DNA from: Candidatus Aminicenantota bacterium
Lineage (GTDB): Bacteria; Acidobacteriota; Aminicenantia; Aminicenantales; Aminicenantaceae
NCBI GenBank assembly: GCA_004378665.1
Contig: SOIA01000284.1
Coordinates: forward strand, 1-7,274
Length of the DNA stretch: 7,274 nt
Reading direction: 5' to 3'
Each line of letters begins with the position of its first letter. The first letter of the stretch is position 1. A model generated the notes under the pieces. That model saw nothing but the letters and a program-made list of their open reading frames with translations. It searched no databases and was not told the DNA's origin. Below are positions 1-6,161 of the stretch, in pieces. A program made the position numbers and the translations under genes.

Positions 1-483
1 TTCTTCTTTGTAATTGTACAGCGTGTAGCCATTGTATTCCTCTTCTGTGAGCTCACTGCCTGTCTCTTCGGTTTTGGCTTTGATGAAAGAGAGAAGCGCT
101 TCTTTGTCGTATTTGAGGTTGATGACTCCGACAGCCCACTCGTGCTCACCTTCAGTCTCTTCCCCTTCTTTCATGGCTGCCGCGACGAAATACACATCCT
201 TTTTAAGTTCGATCCCAGTCATGTCGACGAATTTCTGGTAGTCCGTGAATTCCTCGAATTCCTTGTCTTCCATTTTTTTATTAACGAGTTTATCCACGGC
301 TTCCACCGTCAGGATCCTTTGAACATCGATGAAGAACACAGCGGCCACATCTTGAGGAAGAAGACGGAGCATCTCTTCAGCTTGTGCGGCGCCAGCACCT
401 GCACCAAGAGGACCTTTCTCGCAGGAAATAAATGAAAACAGAGCAAAAATAATCGCTACAGCGATGGCGGTGAATTTTTTCAT
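1..483 (-). CDS. Putative lipoprotein, N-terminal part (3' end beyond left edge)
   Basis: The reading frame is open from an ATG at 481-483 to the left edge, giving 161 residues with no stop. AGGAGG lies 6 nt before the ATG. Residues 1-20 form a lipoprotein signal peptide: two lysines, a hydrophobic core, then F-I-S before Cys21, the likely lipidation site. Phe at -3 is less usual than Leu. The mature part begins with a Gly/Ala-rich linker (about 24-35), followed by LLPQDVAAVFFIDVQRI (41-57) and a mostly acidic, charged alpha/beta-type region. The phrase 'LP-D-aavffiDvqril' is like the start of DUF3352-type and similar extracytoplasmic proteins of unknown function; that is resemblance only. 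It is expected to sit in the cell envelope, anchored by lipid. It has its own promoter and is separated by about 260 bp from the hydrolase remnant upstream. The function is unknown; the gene call itself is secure. Confidence 0.85.
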   Translation of the reverse strand, partial: MKKFTAIAVAIIFALFSFISCEKGPLGAGAGAAQAEEMLRLLPQDVAAVFFIDVQRILTVEAVDKLVNKKMEDKEFEEFTDYQKFVDMTGIELKKDVYFVAAAMKEGEETEGEHEWAVGVINLKYDKEALLSFIKAKTEETGSELTEEEYNGYTLYNYKEE

Positions 484-508
484 TTTTTGCCTCCTCGATT
501 AATTATAT

Positions 509-531
509 GGTCTTATTCTTATCTTAAGACC
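509..531 (-). promoter_or_regulatory. Stem-loop at the 5' end of the lipoprotein mRNA
   Basis: A perfect 7 bp inverted repeat (GGTCTTA / TAAGACC) encloses a 9-nt loop. It lies between the predicted -10 box and the Shine-Dalgarno sequence of the lipoprotein gene. If transcription starts about 7 nt after the -10 box, near 531, the stem would form at the very 5' end of the transcript. Such 5' stem-loops are known to stabilise some mRNAs, for example ompA in E. coli. There is no U-tract after it, so it is not a typical terminator. Confidence 0.45.
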
Positions 532-537
532 GTGAGA

Positions 538-567
538 ACTATACCAGATAAAACACAAACAGAGCAA
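538..567 (-). promoter_or_regulatory. Predicted sigma70-type promoter of the lipoprotein gene
   Basis: On the minus strand, TTGCTC (562-567) and TATAGT (538-543) are separated by 18 bp. The -10 box is preceded by TGG, which makes it an extended -10. The 5' untranslated region would be about 48 nt. The hexamers match the E. coli consensus at 4/6 and 5/6. The organism's own consensus is unknown. Confidence 0.45.
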
Positions 568-742
568 ATGAATTCTCTTGTTCGTTCGTTTGGATTCTTG
601 TCGCTAATATCGAGAGGATTAACATAGAGTCACACTTCAAATCATTATACGAAATTCATCCCAGTAAGGTTCACCCTTCATCAATAAAATAACCCATCGA
701 CTTGATACATAGCCCGCAGAGAATAGATTTTATGCTTTGTTC

Positions 743-1171
743 TCATGTTTTAAGCCTTGATCTCAAGTACAAGTAGAGGAAAATCACAGCAAAGACCAGG
801 ACAATCACGACAGAGACTATGATGATAAACGTCTTTGTGTCAGTGAAAGCTATTCCTGGAGAAACGACAGGCAGAGAGATCGAGGAAGCATGATTGCTGT
901 TCTGGTAGATCGTGATCTGAGGCGGCGGGGATAACTCGGGTGTTTGAAAGTTGCTCTGGTCTGCACAGGCGATTGTCACGCGGATACGGTGGCCGGCATC
1001 GAAGATGTTGGATGTCGGATGAAGGTCAAAAACCAGCTGCACGGGCTTTTCCGCAGGAAGAGGAGCAATATCCTCCTTGAAGCTCCTGTGAAAGGGAAGT
1101 CCCATGTATTTGAACGGTGGCTCTGAGACTTTGCGGTGAGAGGCCCTGAGCACTCCTTTTTGCTGACGTTT
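743..1171 (-). pseudogene. Remnant of a CocE/NonD-family hydrolase (C-terminal end only)
   Basis: The frame from 1171 to a TGA at 743-745 encodes the last part of a CocE/NonD (X-Pro dipeptidyl-peptidase S15-like) serine hydrolase. The phrases GVLRASHRK, GLPFHRSFKEDI, LHPTSNIFDAGHRIRVTIAC, DQSNFQTPEL and NSNHASSISLPV are the conserved C-terminal jelly-roll signature of that family. After it comes a 23-residue hydrophobic helix (about 108-130 counted from the GTG at 1153) ending in basic residues, a likely membrane anchor. Family members usually have 500-650 residues; here only about 140 remain, and the alpha/beta-hydrolase domain with Ser-Asp-His is absent. TAG and TGA codons sit directly upstream in frame (1172-1177). 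The only early start is a GTG at 1151-1153 with AAGGA directly against it, too close for a normal ribosome site. The remaining frame is intact to its stop, so the truncation may be recent, or a short membrane-anchored beta-domain protein could still be made. Confidence 0.65.
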
Positions 1172-1272
1172 CTATCATGAATATATGAACAAGATAAATG
1201 CACCCGTGTTGTCAACTCTGTCTATAATATCATCGAAACAAGAGTCCAAAGATATCGTTTATTCAAAAAATT

Positions 1273-2214
1273 TTATTTCATATACCTGTAGAGCGCCATC
1301 TGGCTGGAATAGAGCAGGCATCTGATCCAGATGACAGCAAAGATAAACAACTGCTGGATGAAAAAAGCAGCGAGAACCAAAGGAAAATTGGACTGGGGTA
1401 TGATTTCTTTGAGCAGGATATAGGCGACAGTCACTGCCGCTTGAATCAGATAGATCAGGTAGAAAAGCCCGAATGTGGAAAAAGGATGCTTGAAGACGAA
1501 TCCCAACGCCTCCAAAGTGGACTTGAAAATATTCCGGCTCTCTTCCAGGACGATTTTGATACGGGCGTAATCAAAGACCATCTGGACGAAGAGGAGAAAG
1601 GCGAAGGTCAAAGCGCTGAGGGCGAACATGAGAATAAAGGGAGTCACTTCAGAGGTTGATTTGGCAGCGATGTCATTTATGATGGAGTTGATACTGTCCA
1701 GGAAAAAGGCGCCGATAGCCATGATGAGTCCCCAGGACAGCAGCATGAGGGCGAGAAAATGGAAAAAATGAGTGCCGGCTCCCTGAGCAAATTCTCTCAG
1801 GGTGAATCTCGGTATATCTTGGTTGAAGGTTGAAAGGATTCCGCCGGCCAGGAACACACGAAAGATGATGTAGAAAAGTCCGAAGACCATGAGAAGAGGG
1901 GGAATGAAGAAAAATCTCATCTGGATGAGGCTTTCCAGATTATTGAGGATCGCTCCTTTACCGATGATCGAGGGAGAGAAAGTTGTCTCCAGCCCTTTTG
2001 CGTCATCCCTGAATTCTTCCCACCAGATGTAGTCAAAGCCTTCGGCCATCCTGGAACCCACTTCGCTCTGGCCGAGTGAGTTTTTCAGAGAGTTGTACAT
2101 CGGGATGACGAGAAGCAAGGAGAAGAGAAGGTTGATTATGTACAGAAAGAGTACCATTTTTGCAACTCTTCCTGTGGCCGTGAATCCTCTTACAAAATTC
2201 CATAATATTTTCAT
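1273..2214 (-). CDS. Six-helix integral membrane protein of unknown function
   Basis: This is a 313-residue protein with ATG at 2212-2214 and GGAGG 6 nt upstream. Six hydrophobic segments are visible at about residues 18-39, 101-125, 150-172, 190-213, 246-268 and 278-302. The loop at 40-100 between the first two is polar and aromatic (YIWWEEFRDD). The segment DYARIKIVLEESRNIFKS (215-232), followed by a helix and FKHPF, resembles a conserved phrase in uncharacterised bacterial multi-pass proteins of the YciC/GPDPase-membrane-domain kind; that is resemblance, not proof. It starts 19 nt after the M1 peptidase stop and is probably co-transcribed with it, so it may act with or anchor that secreted peptidase. 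No catalytic motif, transporter signature or nucleotide-binding motif is visible. The gene is secure; the function is unknown. Confidence 0.85.
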   Translation of the reverse strand: MKILWNFVRGFTATGRVAKMVLFLYIINLLFSLLLVIPMYNSLKNSLGQSEVGSRMAEGFDYIWWEEFRDDAKGLETTFSPSIIGKGAILNNLESLIQMRFFFIPPLLMVFGLFYIIFRVFLAGGILSTFNQDIPRFTLREFAQGAGTHFFHFLALMLLSWGLIMAIGAFFLDSINSIINDIAAKSTSEVTPFILMFALSALTFAFLLFVQMVFDYARIKIVLEESRNIFKSTLEALGFVFKHPFSTFGLFYLIYLIQAAVTVAYILLKEIIPQSNFPLVLAAFFIQQLFIFAVIWIRCLLYSSQMALYRYMK

Positions 2215-2233
2215 CCTTGTCCTCCGTTTCCGG

Positions 2234-4210
2234 CTAACCGCCGATTATCGTGAAGAATTCCAGGGCGTGCTGGAGCCAGGCCATCCAGTTTGAGACCCAC
2301 TTGAAAGGAGCCAGTTTATCAGGTTTTCTCATCATGCTGTTGTTGGTGCGGTTGATATCCAGGACATACTTGAACTCCGGATCCACTACGGCCTTTTTTA
2401 TCCGGGAAGGTTTCAGGTATGTAAATCTTTTCCACCTGTACTGGCCATCCCATGTCTCTCTGATTTCTTCTCCGTCTTCAAACACGACGAGAACATCCAC
2501 AGGCAGTCTCACCTCTCCCAGGCGGCGCACGATGACTTCTGAGTTGTAGCGGTCTTCTTTGATTTGTCGCTTTATGTACTCTCCGTCAAACCATCCTTGA
2601 GGCTGTTTGACTCTCTGGCTGGAAATTTTTCCGATCGCATAATCGAGCTTTCCTGAGCCGTAGACGAATTGATCCAGAAACCAGCTCATGTCTCGGCCTG
2701 CGTACTCGGAGACAACTGCGTAGAAATCTTCTGGACGGGGATGCTTGAACCAGAACCGCTGTGAATACGCTTTTATCATTTCCGAGAAGAGATCTTGCCC
2801 CATGAATCTTTTTAAAGTTCGCAACATCAGTGAGGCCTTCGAGTAGGAATTTGCACCGTAGCTTCCCCCTTCCAGGAATTCCCAGGCGAAGCGCTGCATC
2901 TCATCCATGTTCGAGGTCTGGCGGTGGCGGGAGATTCCATCGGATTCGATCGGGATTCTGACGTCCTTGAACGTGACAGGAATCCCGAAATAGGTCCGGT
3001 TGTAGACAGGCTCCCCGTATGCCGCGTGATAGACTTCTGTATCCAGAAAGGAAGTGAATCCCTCATCCATCCAGGCATTCTCGAATTCGTTGGTGCCGAC
3101 AAGGCCGTAGAAGTAGCCATGCCCGAACTCATGGATGGTCACTCCTTCAGGGCGGGAGATGCCTTTCCATGTGATAAAGTACGCTCCGCCGGTGAACAGC
3201 GTCGGATACTCCATCCCTCCGGAGCGGCTGTTGTAGGCCGGGTCGACACATGTGGCTGTTGTGTAGGGATAATCACCGTAGAAGAGGCTGCAGTATTTTA
3301 TGGCGTTTTTCACGGCATTCATGTAGCGGTCCTTGAGCCTTTTATGCTGAGGCTGAAGAAGGAGAGTAATCTCTGTAGTCTTTCCGGGCGCAAACTCGAA
3401 ACTTTCTATGGTTTCGAGGAATCGAGGGCTGGCTGTCCAGGCAAAATCATGCACACTGTGCTGGTGAAAGTGATGGGTTGTGGTCCCATCATTATTATCG
3501 GTCTTTCCCCTGCGCTCTCCGGTGGCGCCAATAATAAAAGAGGAGGGGAGAGTGATTCGGACATCGTATGTTCCGTAATCGGCAAAATATTCGCTCGCAG
3601 AATGGTACTGGTGGCAGTTCCATTGACCGTCTGCGAAAACGCCGATCTTCGGAAACCACTGAGCGATGAAATAATAATCCTTGTATACTCCTGTTCTGGA
3701 GATGGGACGGGGGACTTTGGATTCAAACTCGATCCTGAGCTGGATTGTCTGGCCGGGCCTGATGGCGCGCGGAAGTACGACTGAAAAAACGGTCTGGTCA
3801 AAAAGATTCCCGTCATCCGGATGCTGGAACTCCATGAACGGCATCAGATCGGACTCCTCGAAGAAAGGATTGGCCATTATCTTGATCGTATCCACCCGGC
3901 AGTGTCCCCAGTCTTCTTCCTTGAAGCTGGAGATGCTCCTGCTTCTCCTTGCGGCCTCTGTGAGAAAAGTGCTCATGTTGTTCTGGAAGGCATTCCAATA
4001 GAGATGGAATCTGAGTTCATTCGTCGGGTAGGATGTATCGTTCGTCCAGGAGAGGATCTCTGTGGCTTTAATCGTTTTATTTTCGGTGTTCAGTTTCACA
4101 TCCATCGTGTAATTGGCGATTTGCTTGCAGAAGGTTTCCTGGGAAAATGCCGTGGAATGTGAAAAAATGAGGATTATCAATATGTATAATGAGAGATTTT
4201 TCTTAAACAA
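2234..4210 (-). CDS. Secreted M1-family zinc metallopeptidase
   Basis: This is a 658-residue protein when started at TTG 4208-4210. It has the gluzincin zinc site HEFGH at 360-364 plus Glu383 (HExxH-x18-E, in WMDEGF). GGMEYP (331-336) corresponds to the GxMEN substrate-binding motif, with the Glu kept and the Asn replaced by Tyr. Tyr456 in NSYSKAS is the likely catalytic tyrosine. Residues 1-23 form a Sec signal peptide (MFKKN, hydrophobic core, then AFS before Gln24), so it works outside the cytoplasm, probably cutting peptides from their N-termini. An N-terminal beta domain (about 30-280) precedes the thermolysin-like domain (about 290-540). A C-terminal beta region ends in LDINRTNNS, then an aromatic tail. 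The TTG was chosen because AAAGGAGG lies 5 nt before it and a clean signal peptide follows. A GTG at 4268-4270 would add 20 charged residues in front and has no good ribosome site. It is the first gene of an operon with the membrane protein downstream. Confidence 0.9.
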   Translation of the reverse strand: MFKKNLSLYILIILIFSHSTAFSQETFCKQIANYTMDVKLNTENKTIKATEILSWTNDTSYPTNELRFHLYWNAFQNNMSTFLTEAARRSRSISSFKEEDWGHCRVDTIKIMANPFFEESDLMPFMEFQHPDDGNLFDQTVFSVVLPRAIRPGQTIQLRIEFESKVPRPISRTGVYKDYYFIAQWFPKIGVFADGQWNCHQYHSASEYFADYGTYDVRITLPSSFIIGATGERRGKTDNNDGTTTHHFHQHSVHDFAWTASPRFLETIESFEFAPGKTTEITLLLQPQHKRLKDRYMNAVKNAIKYCSLFYGDYPYTTATCVDPAYNSRSGGMEYPTLFTGGAYFITWKGISRPEGVTIHEFGHGYFYGLVGTNEFENAWMDEGFTSFLDTEVYHAAYGEPVYNRTYFGIPVTFKDVRIPIESDGISRHRQTSNMDEMQRFAWEFLEGGSYGANSYSKASLMLRTLKRFMGQDLFSEMIKAYSQRFWFKHPRPEDFYAVVSEYAGRDMSWFLDQFVYGSGKLDYAIGKISSQRVKQPQGWFDGEYIKRQIKEDRYNSEVIVRRLGEVRLPVDVLVVFEDGEEIRETWDGQYRWKRFTYLKPSRIKKAVVDPEFKYVLDINRTNNSMMRKPDKLAPFKWVSNWMAWLQHALEFFTIIGG

Positions 4211-4215
4211 CCTGT

Positions 4216-4223
4216 CCTCCTTT
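4216..4223 (-). promoter_or_regulatory. Ribosome binding site that sets the TTG start of the M1 peptidase
   Basis: AAAGGAGG on the minus strand, followed by ACAGG and then TTG at 4208-4210, is the strongest Shine-Dalgarno site near this gene. Neither the GTG at 4268-4270 nor the ATG at 4238-4240 has one. Confidence 0.75.
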
Positions 4224-4238
4224 GTGAATGATTTTTCC

Positions 4239-4267
4239 ATATTATTAAAGATGTTTTTTTTTCGCAA
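4239..4267 (-). promoter_or_regulatory. Weak candidate promoter of the M1 peptidase operon
   Basis: On the minus strand, TTGCGA (4262-4267) and TAATAT (4239-4244) are 17 bp apart, with a run of A in the spacer. Each box matches the sigma70 consensus at only 4/6. Transcription would start near 4232, just upstream of the Shine-Dalgarno site. That fits the TTG start and would exclude the GTG at 4268-4270. Confidence 0.3.
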
Positions 4268-4374
4268 CACATATCCTGAATATTTGTCATGAAATCACGG
4301 CTCACTCTTACTGTAGAATCTGAAGGAAAAGGAATGACTCCAGGTTTTCTTGGCAAGAATCTCCACGCAATTTG

Positions 4375-4403
4375 TTTTCATGTTCCGTTTTTTTTGTTAT
4401 AAA
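4375..4403 (+). promoter_or_regulatory. Predicted promoter of the nitroreductase gene
   Basis: TTTTCA (4375-4380, 4/6) and TATAAA (4398-4403, 5/6) are 17 bp apart, with TGT before the -10 box (extended -10). The predicted start near 4410 leaves a leader of about 60 nt that is AT-rich and shows no clear folded regulatory structure. The T-tract in the spacer (4388-4395) is not preceded by a hairpin. Confidence 0.4.
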
Positions 4404-4470
4404 TACTTAAATGGCAAAAACTTTGATAAAGCAGAATTGTTTAAATTGAAGACTATATAAAAAGGTAGAA

Positions 4471-5058
4471 ATGGAGAAGTCCTTAAACATGAAGGAGAAA
4501 GGAGGAACAAAAAACTTTTTCCGGGAGCTTGTCAGAAGCCGGAGGAGCATCCGGCATTATCTGGATAAGCCAGTGGAAAGGGAGAAGATCCTGGCCTGTA
4601 TCGAAGCCGCCCGGCTGGCCCCCTCTGCGGATAATGTCCAGCCCTGGAGGTTCCTGATCATTGATAACCCGAAATTGAAAGCGCAGTATGCCAAAAGGAT
4701 CTTTTCAGGGATTTACTCTATCTCCAGGTTCGCAGAAAAAGCTCCGGTTTTGATCCTGATTCTAGCCAGGTTGGACATCATCGCCAACAGGATCGGGAAG
4801 CAGATCCAGAACATCCAGTTCTATCTGCTCGATATTGGAATAGCGGGAGAGCATGTCGTTCTTCAGGCTCAAGAGCTCGGTCTGGGGACATGCTGGATCG
4901 GCTGGTTCAACATACGGAAAGCAAGAAAGTTCCTAAAGATTCCCCGCAAATACAAGATCGTTTCGATGTTGGCGATGGGCTATTCCGAGAAGAGACCCTC
5001 GAAAGAGAAGAAAAGGAAAAAACTCGAGGAGATAGCCTGGTTCAACAAAATCAAATAA
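4471..5058 (+). CDS. Nitroreductase-family FMN-dependent oxidoreductase
   Basis: This is a 195-residue protein. RSRRSIRHY (22-30) is the N-terminal FMN-phosphate binding motif of the nitroreductase family. PSADNVQPWRF (51-61) is the second conserved flavin-contact motif. DIGIAGEHVVLQAQELGLG (121-139) followed by TCWIGWF is the conserved dimer-core helix and strand. The C-terminus MGYSEKRPSKEKKRK, then LEEIAWF, is also typical. Members use FMN and NAD(P)H to reduce nitro, quinone, enone or similar acceptors, usually as cytoplasmic homodimers; the substrate cannot be told from sequence. The start at 4471 has AAAAGG 5-6 nt upstream. The ATG at codon 7 has only a poorly spaced GGAG, so the first is preferred. 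It is transcribed away from the M1 operon and appears to stand alone. Confidence 0.9.
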   Translation: MEKSLNMKEKGGTKNFFRELVRSRRSIRHYLDKPVEREKILACIEAARLAPSADNVQPWRFLIIDNPKLKAQYAKRIFSGIYSISRFAEKAPVLILILARLDIIANRIGKQIQNIQFYLLDIGIAGEHVVLQAQELGLGTCWIGWFNIRKARKFLKIPRKYKIVSMLAMGYSEKRPSKEKKRKKLEEIAWFNKIK

Positions 5059-5070
5059 TCTATATATAGA
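5059..5070. repeat. 12-bp AT palindrome at the junction of two convergent genes
   Basis: TCTATATATAGA is a perfect palindrome. It begins directly after the nitroreductase stop (5056-5058) and contains the stop codon of the opposing gene (5060-5062). It has no loop and little GC, so it is unlikely to terminate transcription. Confidence 0.4.
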
Positions 5071-5887
5071 CTTTGAAAATACCTTTGAAAGAAAATCCGA
5101 ATATTATGGAGAGGGCAAAATAGACGATGATCCAGTGGATCCGCCACCCGAAGAGGTTCATGTGTTTGGATGGGTATTTGATCTCAATGGATATCACAGG
5201 AAGGTCTCCTGGGATTGGGGCCTCTCCAGGATTGAACAGTTCATTGATAAAGTTGCGGTGAACCTTTATCGAAGAGATCTTGCTGAGCGGTTTCTGGGCG
5301 ACAGCGACTTTTTTCACGAATTTCTCTCCGTTGAGTATCAACGTCAACTCGTGAATCCCTGCTTCTTTAGCCCGGAGCCGCCAGTTCACTTCGCTGTTCT
5401 CTTCGATCCGGAGAGGGGGAGTCTCGACCTCCAGTCCTGAGGACGTTTCGATCATGAACTCCGCATCAAGGAGGCTCAGGTCCTCTCGCAGTTCTGCCTT
5501 CAAGACAACTTCCTGACCAGGAGCCAAGGACTGGTATCCGAACCACAAGTTCAGTTGGATTAGGATCAAAATGAAAGGAACGATCATCACCAGGAATGGT
5601 TTCACGGAGTATCCGATGTATTTCAGGTTGTAGCGCAGGATATTGCCCTGAGCTCTTAAGGAAATGATCAGGCTGTCTTTGAACAGGCGGATTTCAAGAA
5701 GATGGGCTTTTATTCTGTTTTTCACCTTCCTGATTCCTTCTTGATTGGATGTGAAGCGAAAAACAAAAAGCATCCAAAGGGCTGTCAGGAAGGAAATGAG
5801 AACCATACCGACCCAGGGGCTCATGTTCCTGAAAGGGAAAAATATGACTTCAAAGATCTTGCCGAAGATGGAATTGAACACCCACAT
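5060..5887 (-). CDS. Three-helix membrane protein with EMC3/TMCO1-like N-terminal half
   Basis: This is a 275-residue protein with ATG at 5885-5887 and AAGGA about 9 nt upstream. Visible order: an N-terminal aromatic amphipathic stretch (1-20); helix TM1 (22-45); a charged, probably coiled-coil segment (46-95, with TSNQEGIRKVKNRIKAHLLE); TM2 (96-117); a soluble beta-rich domain (120-240); TM3 (about 250-270). The TM1 / coiled-coil / TM2 plan with 'T-x-Q-E-x-I-K-x-K' after TM1 resembles the EMC3/TMCO1 (DUF106) branch of the Oxa1/YidC superfamily of membrane insertases. I infer this from the pattern alone. The soluble domain between TM2 and TM3 is not part of the usual insertase core and would face outside the cytoplasm if the coiled coil is cytoplasmic. 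It is the last gene of the operon with the RHH-like and phosphodiesterase genes, 66 nt after the former. Its real function is unknown. Confidence 0.8.
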   Translation of the reverse strand: MWVFNSIFGKIFEVIFFPFRNMSPWVGMVLISFLTALWMLFVFRFTSNQEGIRKVKNRIKAHLLEIRLFKDSLIISLRAQGNILRYNLKYIGYSVKPFLVMIVPFILILIQLNLWFGYQSLAPGQEVVLKAELREDLSLLDAEFMIETSSGLEVETPPLRIEENSEVNWRLRAKEAGIHELTLILNGEKFVKKVAVAQKPLSKISSIKVHRNFINELFNPGEAPIPGDLPVISIEIKYPSKHMNLFGWRIHWIIVYFALSIIFGFSFKGIFKVYI

Positions 5888-5953
5888 CCTATTTTTTCCT
5901 TTCGGGCGTCATGTTGATCTCATGCATTTAATGAAATGTCTGGATTGCTGGTT

Positions 5954-6145
5954 CTACGAGATGTATCCTAATCCTTTGAGCCTTTTTTTGATCTCCTCCT
6001 CGGAATCGGATTCTTCGAGCTTGGCGATTTCCTTCTCCAGGCAGTGAGTGATGAACTCTTCCGAAGATGAATAGCCGGATATTTCAGCGTATTTTTTCAC
6101 TTTGTCCATCAGGTCCTTATCCAGTTTTATTTTTGCCTTTCCCAT
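5954..6145 (-). CDS. Small ribbon-helix-helix-like protein
   Basis: This is a 63-residue protein with ATG at 6143-6145 and AGGAG 6 nt upstream. Residues 3-9 (KAKIKLD) form an alternating basic beta strand, followed by helix A (about 10-22), a GYSSSEEF turn and start of helix B (24-31), and helix B to about 40. This is the layout of Arc/CopG/MetJ-type ribbon-helix-helix DNA-binding proteins. After it comes a very acidic stretch (LEESDSEEE) and then IKKRLKGLGYIS at the C-terminus. That last motif resembles the 'RLxxLGYI' tail I know from many sulfatases and alkaline-phosphatase-superfamily proteins. It starts 16 nt after the phosphodiesterase stop, so it is surely in the same operon. It could be an autoregulator of the operon or a small accessory protein; no toxin partner is visible. 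Confidence 0.75.
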   Translation of the reverse strand: MGKAKIKLDKDLMDKVKKYAEISGYSSSEEFITHCLEKEIAKLEESDSEEEIKKRLKGLGYIS

Positions 6146-6161
6146 TTTTATCTCCTGTTGT

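Noticed and set aside
142..435. A 97-codon plus-strand frame and an overlapping 69-codon one at 32-241
   Set aside because: Both are antisense to the lipoprotein gene, which has a signal peptide, lipobox and Shine-Dalgarno site. They have no protein-like features of their own.
568..742. Possible small RNA or short gene in the gap between the lipoprotein promoter and the CocE remnant
   Set aside because: No start codon with a ribosome site, no tRNA-like fold and no clear hairpin-plus-U-tract could be seen.
976..1215. A 79-codon minus-strand frame overlapping the CocE remnant
   Set aside because: It is a different frame from the conserved CocE sequence, starts at a TTG with no good ribosome site and has no recognisable domain.
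2924..3784. A 286-codon open frame on the plus strand
   Set aside because: It lies wholly antisense to the M1 peptidase, has no family likeness and no convincing ribosome site. It is a shadow of the real gene.
4254..4262. T-tract (also 4388-4395) as an intrinsic terminator
   Set aside because: No GC-rich hairpin precedes either tract on either strand. Both lie in the spacers of candidate divergent promoters, where A/T runs are common.
5059..5070. AT palindrome as a bidirectional terminator
   Set aside because: A loopless 12-bp AT palindrome would fold weakly in RNA and has no following U-tract.
5954..6145. RHH-like protein as the antitoxin of a toxin-antitoxin pair
   Set aside because: Neither neighbour is a small toxin such as RelE, PIN or MazF types. 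The adjacent genes are a phosphodiesterase and a membrane protein.
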